Below, in pieces: positions 1 to 6,167 of a stretch of 10,721 nt of DNA; position 1 is the first letter of the stretch, and each line of letters begins with the position of its first letter. This stretch comes from Oceanospirillaceae bacterium (lineage in GTDB: Bacteria > Pseudomonadota > Gammaproteobacteria > Pseudomonadales > Balneatricaceae). The DNA is taken from contig JAGSHA010000080.1 in assembly GCA_023954795.1 (NCBI GenBank), positions 1 to 10,721 of the forward strand. The letters run 5' to 3'. The notes beneath the pieces were generated by a model. The model saw only the letters and a program-made list of their open reading frames with translations, had not been told where the DNA came from and ran no database searches. A program made the position numbers and the translations under genes.

Positions 1-641
1 AGACTCTTAGCATAATGCGCGACACGACGACGTTCTACCAATCCATTGAAGCGTTCGAAGTACGATTCGGCCTCATTTAACCGCCCTTGATCAAGCTCAA
101 TGCTCGCTAACTCAATCATAGAAATTACACGTGAAGGGCTAATTTGCAGCGCACGCTCGAAGGCATGTTTAGCAGCAGCAGAATTATTGAGATTGTTGTA
201 GCAACGTGCGAGGTTTTCAAAAGCTTGTGCGCGCCGATTATAAAACGGATCCTGAGTCGCCTGAGCCAACTCCTCACAAGCCTCTTCGTATCGTTCCGCC
301 GCGTATAAAAATGCACCAAAATTATTGCGAATCATTGCTGACTGCGGTGCTTGATCGGTCGCCTTACGAAAATATTCTTCTGCTAATGCGGCTTCGCCTT
401 CCAACTGGAAGACCAAAGCCAAACCGTTAAAAGCCTCGGCATCGGATGGAATTAACACCAGAGACTTTTGGAAGGATTTTTTTGCCCCTTGCAGATCGCC
501 TGCCTGCAAGTACTCGATACCGAGACGGTTATATGCTGCATTCGCGGCATCGGCTCCATCTCCACCACGACGCACATTATCGCTACTGCACCCACTCAGC
601 AGTATCAGCGTCAAAATCAGTGTTAGACGTAAACCGTTCAC
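1..641 (-). CDS. pilW: Type IV pilus biogenesis/stability lipoprotein PilW (PilF), 3' end outside window
   Basis: The minus strand reads open from a GTG at 641-639 to the window edge, giving 213 codons with no stop. The N-terminus is a lipoprotein signal: a hydrophobic run at residues 4-15, then the lipobox LSGC with the lipidated Cys at residue 18. The rest consists of tetratricopeptide (TPR) helical pairs at about residues 35-65, 69-99, 103-130, 138-169 and 172-202, with typical TPR spacing of small and aromatic residues (for example NRLGIEYLQAGDLQGA). In the family this outer-membrane pilotin helps the PilQ secretin assemble. The start is supported by AGGAG at 649-653, seven bases upstream, and by signal-peptide geometry; there is no ATG nearby. 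It begins 13 bases after the rlmN stop, so the two are probably cotranscribed. The rlmN-pilF order is known from Pseudomonas. The last codons are missing here. The family is clear; the exact symbol (pilW or pilF) depends on genus. Confidence 0.88.
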   Translation of the reverse strand, partial: MNGLRLTLILTLILLSGCSSDNVRRGGDGADAANAAYNRLGIEYLQAGDLQGAKKSFQKSLVLIPSDAEAFNGLALVFQLEGEAALAEEYFRKATDQAPQSAMIRNNFGAFLYAAERYEEACEELAQATQDPFYNRRAQAFENLARCYNNLNNSAAAKHAFERALQISPSRVISMIELASIELDQGRLNEAESYFERFNGLVERRRVAHYAKS

Positions 642-654
642 CCAGAGGCTCCTA

Positions 655-1788
655 TTAAGGTTTGCTTATCTCCTGCGGAGAAACCTCTTGTATCACAGGA
701 ATATATTTTTGACTACGGCGGGTACGGTCCGCAACCTGCCCCACTAACTGTCCGCACGCGGCATCAACATCATCGCCCCGCGTCTTACGCACCGTTGTCA
801 GCACACCACCGTTCAACATAACCTGCTTGAACGCCAGAATGGCACTGTCACTTGGACGCTCATATCCTGAATTAGGAAACGGGTTAAATGGAATCAAGTT
901 CAATTTGGAAGGCAGTCGGCGCAACACCTTCACCAACTGGCGTGCGTGTTCCGGCTGATCGTTTACACCCGCGATCAGTGTATATTCAACCGTCGCGACA
1001 CGTTTATCGTTCAGACCACTTAAGTAACGATTACATGCATCAATAAGTTCGTTAATCGGATAACGCTTATTAATTGGCACCAGCTGATTTCGTAATTCGT
1101 CATTTGGCGCGTGCAAAGACACCGCCAGAGAAACATCTGTCACCTCACCGAGCTTGTCGATCGCAGGCACAACACCCGCTGTTGACAAGGTCACGCGACG
1201 TTTAGATAAGCAATATGCGTTGTCTTCCATCATCAGATGAATCGCATCAACGACATTGTCAAAATTCATCAACGGTTCGCCCATACCCATCAACACTACA
1301 TTGGTCACACGGCGATCCCCGGAAGGATCAAACGGACCAAAAGAGCGGATGGCGATACGAACCTGACCAATAATTTCAGCAGCAGACAGGTTTCGGTTAA
1401 AGCCCTGTTTACCGGTAGAGCAGAAACTGCAATCCAAAGCACAGCCTATCTGAGAAGACACACACAGTGTCGCCCGGCCATTTTCAGGAATTAGCACAGC
1501 TTCAACGCAGGAGCCGCCATCAGTACGGATAACCCACTTACGAGTACCGTCTTTGGAGACATTTTCGAGCACCACTTCCGGATCTCGAATCTCTGCGATC
1601 TTGCTGAGTTTTTCACGCAAGGCTTTGGAGATATTGGTCATCTCATCAAAGCTGGTTGCGCCAAGCTGATGAATCCATTTCAACACTTGGGTGGCACGAA
1701 AACGTTTTTCGCCAATCTCGTCAAAGAATGCTTCCAGCTTGGCCGGAGACATACCCAGCAGATTTACCTTAGTGGTGGATTCAGTCAT
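655..1788 (-). CDS. rlmN: Dual-specificity 23S rRNA/tRNA adenine-C2 methyltransferase RlmN (radical SAM)
   Basis: The protein is 377 aa from the ATG at 1788; E. coli RlmN is 384. It methylates C2 of A2503 in 23S rRNA and A37 in a subset of tRNAs, using SAM both as radical source and methyl donor. The radical-SAM CxxxCxxC motif is C116-C120-C123 (GCALDCSFCSTGKQGFN) and binds a [4Fe-4S] cluster. The SAM-binding GMGEP lies at 168-172. C345 in DAACGQL is the conserved cysteine that is methylated as the reaction intermediate. An in-frame TTG directly after the ndk stop (1851) would add 21 residues, but that stretch encodes a hairpin and is not family-like, so ATG 1788 is preferred; its Shine-Dalgarno is weak (GAG). 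It lies downstream of ndk and 13 bases before pilW. As a [4Fe-4S] enzyme it is a plausible client of the nearby ISC system. Confidence 0.96.
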   Translation of the reverse strand: MTESTTKVNLLGMSPAKLEAFFDEIGEKRFRATQVLKWIHQLGATSFDEMTNISKALREKLSKIAEIRDPEVVLENVSKDGTRKWVIRTDGGSCVEAVLIPENGRATLCVSSQIGCALDCSFCSTGKQGFNRNLSAAEIIGQVRIAIRSFGPFDPSGDRRVTNVVLMGMGEPLMNFDNVVDAIHLMMEDNAYCLSKRRVTLSTAGVVPAIDKLGEVTDVSLAVSLHAPNDELRNQLVPINKRYPINELIDACNRYLSGLNDKRVATVEYTLIAGVNDQPEHARQLVKVLRRLPSKLNLIPFNPFPNSGYERPSDSAILAFKQVMLNGGVLTTVRKTRGDDVDAACGQLVGQVADRTRRSQKYIPVIQEVSPQEISKP

Positions 1789-1818
1789 AGAACTCAACTC
1801 AGTTATGTGTAAAGCAAT

Positions 1819-1842
1819 GACCGCCCCGCGAACGGAGCGGTC
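1819..1842 (-). terminator. Hairpin between ndk and rlmN, leaky terminator or processing site
   Basis: On the minus-strand RNA, GACCGCUCCG pairs with CGGGGCGGUC through ten pairs, one of them G-U, around a UUCG loop. It starts 9 bases after the ndk stop and ends 30 bases before the rlmN ATG. The bases after the stem (AUUGCUUUA) are only mildly U-rich, so full termination is unlikely. It may attenuate transcription into rlmN-pilW or protect the ndk 3' end. I saw no convincing promoter between the hairpin and rlmN, which favours read-through. Confidence 0.6.
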
Positions 1843-1851
1843 TGTCAGCAA

Positions 1852-2259
1852 TTACTTGCCGAAGAAGTATGCGATTTCGCGCTCTGCAGAAGTAGCAGAG
1901 TCGGAACCGTGTACTGCGTTCGCGTCGATAGACTCAGCGAAGTCACGACGGATAGTACCTTCAGCCGCTTCCTGTGGGTTAGTTGCACCCATCAGATCAC
2001 GGTTCTGAGCGATAGCGTTTTCACCTTCCAGAACCTGTACAACAACAGGACCAGAGGTCATGAACGCAACCAGATCAGCAAAGAAAGGACGTTCTTTGTG
2101 CTCAGCGTAGAAGCCTTCAGCGTCTGCCTGAGACAGCTGCTTCATCTGCATATCTACAACTTTCAGATCCGCCGCTTCAAAGCGAGCTACGATCTGACCA
2201 ATTACGTTTTTTGCAACTGCGTCCGGCTTGATGATGGACAGAGTACGTTCGATTGCCAT
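1852..2259 (-). CDS. ndk: Nucleoside diphosphate kinase
   Basis: The protein is 135 aa from ATG 2259. It moves the gamma-phosphate from NTPs to (d)NDPs through a phosphohistidine, balancing nucleotide pools in the cytoplasm. The N-terminus MAIERTLSIIKPDAVAKN and the segment LMGATNP match the family. The active-site motif NAVHGSDS places the phosphorylated histidine at residue 117, as in E. coli. It ends at YFFGK, about seven residues before the usual C-terminus of the 141-143 aa gammaproteobacterial enzymes. The reading frame could be extended upstream to 2346, but that would cross the promoter and the added residues are not family-like; a GGGGA lies 10 bases before ATG 2259. It has its own promoter at 2311-2339 and is separated from the upstream iscX by a strong terminator, so it is not simply part of the isc operon. 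A hairpin follows the stop. Confidence 0.96.
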   Translation of the reverse strand: MAIERTLSIIKPDAVAKNVIGQIVARFEAADLKVVDMQMKQLSQADAEGFYAEHKERPFFADLVAFMTSGPVVVQVLEGENAIAQNRDLMGATNPQEAAEGTIRRDFAESIDANAVHGSDSATSAEREIAYFFGK

Positions 2260-2310
2260 TATTTCTAAATCCCCGAAAGTATTAAGGACATACCAAAAAT
2301 TAAACGCGCA

Positions 2311-2339
2311 ATTATACGCGAGGTTCATTGCAGTGAACA
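2311..2339 (-). promoter_or_regulatory. Sigma70-type promoter of ndk with overlapping imperfect palindrome
   Basis: On the minus strand a perfect -10 box TATAAT (2311-2316) is preceded at 17 bases by TGTTCA (2334-2339), which matches the -35 consensus at three of six bases. Transcription would start near 2304, giving a leader of about 45 bases. The -35 region overlaps an imperfect palindrome with arms GTTCA and TGAAC (2323-2338), a possible operator. The strong -10 with a weak -35 is what is seen; regulation is inference. Confidence 0.65.
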
Positions 2340-2353
2340 GCGCCATGCAATGT

Positions 2354-2383
2354 AAAAAAGGCCCGGAACATTCCGGGCCTTTT
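2354..2383 (-). terminator. Rho-independent terminator of the isc operon
   Basis: On the minus-strand RNA, GGCCCGGA pairs with UCCGGGCC around a four-base loop (hairpin 2360-2379), followed by six U (complement of 2354-2359) and preceded by four A. It begins right after the iscX stop codon and separates the isc operon from the ndk promoter. Confidence 0.92.
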
Positions 2384-2385
2384 CA

Positions 2386-2586
2386 TTAATCCTGCTCTTC
2401 GATCCAAGCCGCCTGTATGGCTTCCAGAATCTTTTCGCCACAGCGATTAGGGTCGTCGTCAAACTCATCCAAACCCATCACCTTTTCATAAAGATCGGGA
2501 AAGCTGATGGTCAGCGGATCCTGATCCGGATACTGCTCGCATAATTCAATAGCAATATCGATCACATCTACCCATTTAAGACTCAT
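2386..2586 (-). CDS. iscX: Fe-S assembly protein IscX (YfhJ)
   Basis: This small acidic protein of 66 aa, the same length as E. coli IscX, is the last gene of the isc operon. It begins MSLKWVDV and carries the conserved region LDEFDDDPNRCGEKILEAIQAAW, closely matching the E. coli EDFDDDP...EKILEAI segment. IscX binds iron and IscS, and is thought to act as an adaptor or regulator that modulates sulfur transfer and competes with CyaY/frataxin; its exact role is unsettled. The start is ATG 2586 with GGGAG five bases upstream; a GTG two codons earlier is also in frame but places the ribosome site less well. It starts 12 bases after the fdx stop and is followed at once by the operon terminator. 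Confidence 0.95.
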   Translation of the reverse strand: MSLKWVDVIDIAIELCEQYPDQDPLTISFPDLYEKVMGLDEFDDDPNRCGEKILEAIQAAWIEEQD

Positions 2587-2598
2587 AACCACTCCCGC

Positions 2599-2937
2599 TT
2601 AGTGCCGCTCAGACACCTGATTGATCGTGTATTTAGGAATCTCTACAACCAGATCCTCTTCCGCCACAACAGCCTGACAGCTTAAACGCGATTCTGGCTC
2701 CAGCCCCCACGCCTTGTCTAGCATGTCATCTTCCAGCTCGTCAGATTCTTCCATCGACTCAAAGCCTTCACGCACAATCACATGACAGGTCGTACAGGCA
2801 CAAGACTTTTCACAAGCGTGTTCAATCTCAATCCCATGCTGCAGCGCTGCATCACATACGGTAATACCCGGCTCAACATCTATAACCTGACCGTCCGGGC
2901 ACAGCTCTTCGTGGGGCAGAAAAATAATCTGCGGCAT
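2599..2937 (-). CDS. fdx: ISC-type [2Fe-2S] ferredoxin Fdx
   Basis: The protein is 112 aa, almost the E. coli length (111). It is an adrenodoxin-type ferredoxin that passes electrons to the IscS-IscU complex for reducing sulfane sulfur and for cluster coupling. The cluster ligands are C42, C48 and C51 in the segment EHACEKSCACTTC, plus C87 in SRLSCQA. The extra non-ligand Cys at 46 is also present in the E. coli protein. DDMLDKAWGLEPESRLSC is nearly identical to E. coli Fdx, and the C-terminus VVEIPKYTINQ is typical of the ISC subfamily. Its ATG shares one base with the hscA stop (TAATG), and its ribosome site AGGAG lies inside hscA, so translation is probably coupled to hscA. Confidence 0.97.
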   Translation of the reverse strand: MPQIIFLPHEELCPDGQVIDVEPGITVCDAALQHGIEIEHACEKSCACTTCHVIVREGFESMEESDELEDDMLDKAWGLEPESRLSCQAVVAEEDLVVEIPKYTINQVSERH

Positions 2938-4820
2938 TACTTCTTCTCCTCAATCTCATCGATCGTATGCCCCTGAAGGGCCTTCTGGATCCCATGATCC
3001 ATACGACGCGATGCAAAGAAATCACTTTCATTTGACAGGACAACGATACCTTTCTCAATCGCGTCCGCATCATCACCATTACGTAACGCAATAAGCTGCG
3101 ACATCTCGCTCAGCAACATCTCACGCTCATCTTGAGCCAGCAACTGATCGCCATCTGCTTCAATCGCCTGCTCCAGCGCAACCAATAAGCGATCTGCCTC
3201 GACCTGCTGTTCTCGCAGTCGACGCCTATCCAAATCGCCTTCCGCCAGGCTATAGGAATCCTGCAACATCTGAGCAATTTCACCATCACTCAAACCGTAG
3301 GACGGCTTAACCTGAATACTGCTTTCCACCCCTGTGGACAACTCTTTTGCCGCCACATTCAACAGTCCATCAGCATCCACCTGAAAGGTCACGCGAATCT
3401 TTGCTGCGCCTGCAGCCATTGGTGGTATACCACGCAAGACAAAACGCGCCAGCGAACGACAATCCTCAACCAGTTCACGCTCACCTTGCAGAACATGAAT
3501 CGCCATCGCCGTTTGGCCATCCTGATAGGTGGTAAATTCCTGAGCACGCCCCACAGGAATGGCGGTATTTCGGTGAACAACCTTCTCGACCAGACCACCC
3601 ATCATCTCCAAACCCAGCGAGAGTGGAATCACATCCAGCAGCAACATGTCACTGTCAGGCTTATTGCCAGCCAATACATCTGCTTGAATCGCAGCACCTA
3701 CCGCAACAACACGGTCTGGATCAATGTCGATGTGCAGTTCACGATTAAAGAAACCCGATACTTGTTCACGCACCAGCGGGACTCGAGTGGAGCCACCCAC
3801 CATGACGACATCCTTCACCTCTTCTGCACTGACGCCGGAGTCTTTCAGGGTGCGTTTACAGGCACGTAAAGTGCGCGCCACCAGTTTTTCAATTAACGCA
3901 TTAAACTGGGCACGACTAACAACGACACTCCCTTTCAGGCCAGCGTAATCCAACAACGCAGTAACAGAATCAGCATCTGTTAAACCTTCTTTAACCTCTC
4001 TGGCTTTTTCGGTGAGATAACGTGCCAAACCGGTATCAAGCGTATCAACCTCAAGCCCCTGCTGTTCAGCAATCCAGGTCGCAAGCGCCAAATCGAAATC
4101 ATCGCCACCCAGCGCACTGTCTCCACCGGTCGCCAGCACCTCGAAGACACCTTTATTCAATCTCAGTACAGAGATATCGAAGGTACCACCACCCAGGTCA
4201 TATACCGCGATAATGCCCTCTGCGGACTCATCTAAACCATAAGCAACCGCAGCGGCTGTCGGCTCATTCAATAGACGCAGCACTTTGATATTCGCCAAGG
4301 TCGCAGCATCTTTAGTTGCCTGACGCTGAGCCTCGTCGAAATACGCGGGCACAGTTATAACAGCACCAACAATTTCTCCGCCCAGAGAATCTTCAGCCCT
4401 CTGCGTCAGCACACTCAAAATATCCGCAGACACCTGTACCGGACTTTTCTGCCCTGCCACCGTAGATATAAACGGCATGCTATTGTCGCCCGCGACAAAA
4501 CGATAAGGAGCTTCTGCCCCCAATGCACGCACATCTTCTACGCCACGCCCCATCAAACGCTTAACGGAAACGATGGTGTTATAGGGGTCGAATGAGGCTT
4601 TTTCACGTGCCGCTGAACCCACTTCCTGACGTCCGCAATCCAGATAGCGCACAACCGACGGTAAAATATGCTGACCATCAGCATCAGGCAGCGTAACAGC
4701 TTCACCACTTTTCACGGTCGCAACCAGTGAGTTAGTGGTACCCAAGTCTATACCCACAGCTAATTTATGCTGATGGGGAGCGGCACTCTGGCCGGGTTCT
4801 GCGATCTGTAACAGCGCCAT
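2937..4820 (-). CDS. hscA: Hsp70-class chaperone HscA for iron-sulfur cluster transfer
   Basis: The protein is 627 aa (E. coli 616). This specialised Hsp70 uses ATP, with HscB as co-chaperone, to bind the LPPVK motif of IscU and drive release of the [2Fe-2S] cluster to acceptors. The nucleotide-binding domain spans about 20-385: GIDLGTTNS at 23-31 (phosphate 1), DLGGGTFD at 208-215 (phosphate 2) and VGGSTRVP at 341-348 (adenosine). The interdomain linker region with MLLLDVIPLSLGLEM sits near 392-406, then the substrate-binding beta domain, then a helical lid from about 510. There is no EEVD-like tail, as usual for HscA. The N-terminus MALLQIAEPGQSAAPHQ matches E. coli. It starts 11 bases after the hscB stop with only a weak ribosome site, and overlaps fdx by one base, pointing to coupled translation. 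Confidence 0.97.
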   Translation of the reverse strand: MALLQIAEPGQSAAPHQHKLAVGIDLGTTNSLVATVKSGEAVTLPDADGQHILPSVVRYLDCGRQEVGSAAREKASFDPYNTIVSVKRLMGRGVEDVRALGAEAPYRFVAGDNSMPFISTVAGQKSPVQVSADILSVLTQRAEDSLGGEIVGAVITVPAYFDEAQRQATKDAATLANIKVLRLLNEPTAAAVAYGLDESAEGIIAVYDLGGGTFDISVLRLNKGVFEVLATGGDSALGGDDFDLALATWIAEQQGLEVDTLDTGLARYLTEKAREVKEGLTDADSVTALLDYAGLKGSVVVSRAQFNALIEKLVARTLRACKRTLKDSGVSAEEVKDVVMVGGSTRVPLVREQVSGFFNRELHIDIDPDRVVAVGAAIQADVLAGNKPDSDMLLLDVIPLSLGLEMMGGLVEKVVHRNTAIPVGRAQEFTTYQDGQTAMAIHVLQGERELVEDCRSLARFVLRGIPPMAAGAAKIRVTFQVDADGLLNVAAKELSTGVESSIQVKPSYGLSDGEIAQMLQDSYSLAEGDLDRRRLREQQVEADRLLVALEQAIEADGDQLLAQDEREMLLSEMSQLIALRNGDDADAIEKGIVVLSNESDFFASRRMDHGIQKALQGHTIDEIEEKK

Positions 4821-4831
4821 AAATCGTTTGC

Positions 4832-5359
4832 TCAGTCATCCAGTCGGTCTTCGAGGTTTTCAACTTCGAGCGCCAACTTCTCTAAAAACTGCATTTTTCT
4901 CACCAATGCCACCGCGGCCTCATAGGCCTGTGCGATATAGCGTTCTTCAAACTCTATACGCAGTCGCGCTAGCATTGCCTCAACTTCTTCGGACAACTCA
5001 TCGAGCGCCTCGAACGGATCAGCCTGATCCGGGATCTCTTCCAACTGCTCACGCAGCTCCATCTGCTGCATCAAGAACACAGGATCTATCGCCACCGAGC
5101 TTTCACTCGCGGTATCAAACCCGTGTAACTTAAGAAGATACTGTGCGCGCGGCAAGGGTGTCTTGAGCGTTGTCACAGCTTCGTTCAAATAAGCCGTATA
5201 TTGCTCAGACAGGCGTCGCTCTCGATCAGATAGATGGGCATGCCGATCCGGATGCAGTGTCTTTTGCAGATCTAAATATCGCTCAGACAACTTAATCGGA
5301 TCGATTTGGAAGGAAACCGGCAGGGCGAACAGCTCAAAAAAATTCTTACTAATATCCAT
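4832..5359 (-). CDS. hscB: J-domain co-chaperone HscB
   Basis: The protein is 175 aa (E. coli 171). HscB delivers IscU to HscA and stimulates its ATPase. The N-terminal J domain (about 1-80) starts with NFFELFALPVSFQID and has the HPD tripeptide at 36-38 (LHPDRH), which triggers Hsp70 ATP hydrolysis. The C-terminal part (about 90-175) is an acidic helical bundle that binds IscU, with EQLEEIPDQADPFEALDELS and EERYIAQAYEAAVALVRKMQFLEKL. It lies 18 bases after iscA and 11 bases before hscA within the operon. The ribosome site is weak (GGGCAGAGCA before the ATG), which would keep expression below that of iscU. Confidence 0.96.
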   Translation of the reverse strand: MDISKNFFELFALPVSFQIDPIKLSERYLDLQKTLHPDRHAHLSDRERRLSEQYTAYLNEAVTTLKTPLPRAQYLLKLHGFDTASESSVAIDPVFLMQQMELREQLEEIPDQADPFEALDELSEEVEAMLARLRIEFEERYIAQAYEAAVALVRKMQFLEKLALEVENLEDRLDD

Positions 5360-5377
5360 TGCTCTGCCCGGTATGGA

Positions 5378-5701
5378 TTATACGTTGAAACTTTCGCCGC
5401 AACCGCATTCACTGCTTACGTTAGGGTTGTTGAATTTAAAGCCTTCATTCAACCCTTCTTTCACGAAATCCAACTCAGTACCATCAAGGTACAGCAGGCT
5501 TTTCGGATCAATGACGATCCGCACACCCTGAGACTCAAAAATTTCGTCCTCAGGTTGTTTTTCGTCTACGAACTCAAGCACGTAGGCCATACCGGAACAA
5601 CCCGAAGTGCGCACACCCAAGCGAATACCAAAGCCATGCCCACGTTTTTCCAGATATCGCGCTACGTGCTGAACCGCAGCATCACTCATAGAAATTGCCA
5701 T
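5378..5701 (-). CDS. iscA: A-type iron-sulfur carrier IscA
   Basis: The protein is 107 aa, identical in length to E. coli IscA. It carries Fe-S clusters, or iron, to apoproteins, especially for [4Fe-4S] maturation in aerobic cells. The three invariant ligands are C35 (RTSGCSGMAY), C99 and C101 (SSECGCGESF). The segment TELDFVKEGLNEGFKFNNPNV is nearly the same as in E. coli. A second ATG four codons in is possible, but the first matches the family length. The ribosome site is poor (a GGGA about 12 bases upstream), and a strong RNA hairpin lies in the 50-base gap after iscU, so translation may be tuned separately from iscU. Confidence 0.96.
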   Translation of the reverse strand: MAISMSDAAVQHVARYLEKRGHGFGIRLGVRTSGCSGMAYVLEFVDEKQPEDEIFESQGVRIVIDPKSLLYLDGTELDFVKEGLNEGFKFNNPNVSSECGCGESFNV

Positions 5702-5716
5702 AAATTCACATATCCC

Positions 5717-5743
5717 GCCGCGGCTACCAACGGTAGCAGCGGC
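5717..5743 (-). promoter_or_regulatory. Intergenic RNA hairpin between iscU and iscA
   Basis: On the minus-strand RNA, GCCGCUGCUACC pairs with GGUAGCCGCGGC: eleven pairs with one C-U mismatch around a three-base loop. It occupies most of the 50-base iscU-iscA gap. No U-run follows, so it is not an intrinsic terminator. It could mark an RNA cleavage or stability boundary separating iscRSU from the downstream genes. Confidence 0.6.
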
Positions 5744-5751
5744 CTCATCAG

Positions 5752-6138
5752 TTACTTCTTATCCTGCTTCTCTTTGTAGTCAGCTACAGCCGCTTTAATC
5801 GCGTCTTCAGCTAATACTGAGCAGTGAATTTTAACCGGCGGTAACGCCAGCTCTTCAGCGATCGTTGTGTTTTTCAACTCTTCCGCCTGATCCAGCGTCA
5901 TACCTTTAACCCACTCCGTTACCAGAGAGCTAGAGGCGATAGCTGAACCACAACCGTAGGTTTTAAACTTGGCGTCTTCAATCACGCCTTCATCGCTAAC
6001 TTTGATCTGCAGACGCATAACGTCACCGCAGGCAGGCGCACCCACCATACCGGTACCTACGTTTTCGTCACCATCATTCATTTTGCCCACATTACGAGGA
6101 TTCTCGTAATGATCGATTACCTGATCACTGTAAGCCAT
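5752..6138 (-). CDS. iscU: Iron-sulfur cluster scaffold IscU
   Basis: The protein is 128 aa, exactly the E. coli length. IscU is the platform on which IscS-derived sulfur and iron form [2Fe-2S] and [4Fe-4S] clusters. The cluster ligands are C37 (APACGD), C63 (TYGCGSA) and C106 (IHCSVL), with D39 and H105 also conserved. The HscA recognition motif LPPVK is at 99-103. An in-frame ATG further upstream at 6183 lies inside iscS and is rejected: the ATG at 6138 has an excellent AGGAGGT site and gives the MAYSDQVIDHYENPRNVG start of the family. It starts 29 bases after the iscS stop. The ribosome site is the strongest in the operon, consistent with a scaffold needed in quantity. Confidence 0.97.
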   Translation of the reverse strand: MAYSDQVIDHYENPRNVGKMNDGDENVGTGMVGAPACGDVMRLQIKVSDEGVIEDAKFKTYGCGSAIASSSLVTEWVKGMTLDQAEELKNTTIAEELALPPVKIHCSVLAEDAIKAAVADYKEKQDKK

Positions 6139-6167
6139 TGTCTGACCTCCTGATTTCTCAGCTAGAA

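Noticed and set aside
1909..2268. Plus-strand open frame of 119 codons opposite ndk
   Set aside because: It is fully explained by ndk codon composition on the other strand and has no start signal or recognisable protein.
2260..2346. N-terminal extension of Ndk by 29 residues
   Set aside because: The extension crosses a perfect TATAAT promoter and has no similarity to the family; the standard MAIERTLS start has a ribosome site.
3486..3869. Plus-strand open frame of 127 codons inside hscA
   Set aside because: It is antisense to the conserved hscA coding sequence and has no family-like motif; explained as a shadow frame.
5306..5779. Plus-strand open frame of 157 codons opposite hscB/iscA/iscU
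   Set aside because: It lies antisense to well-supported genes, crosses their junctions, and shows no recognisable domain or ribosome site.
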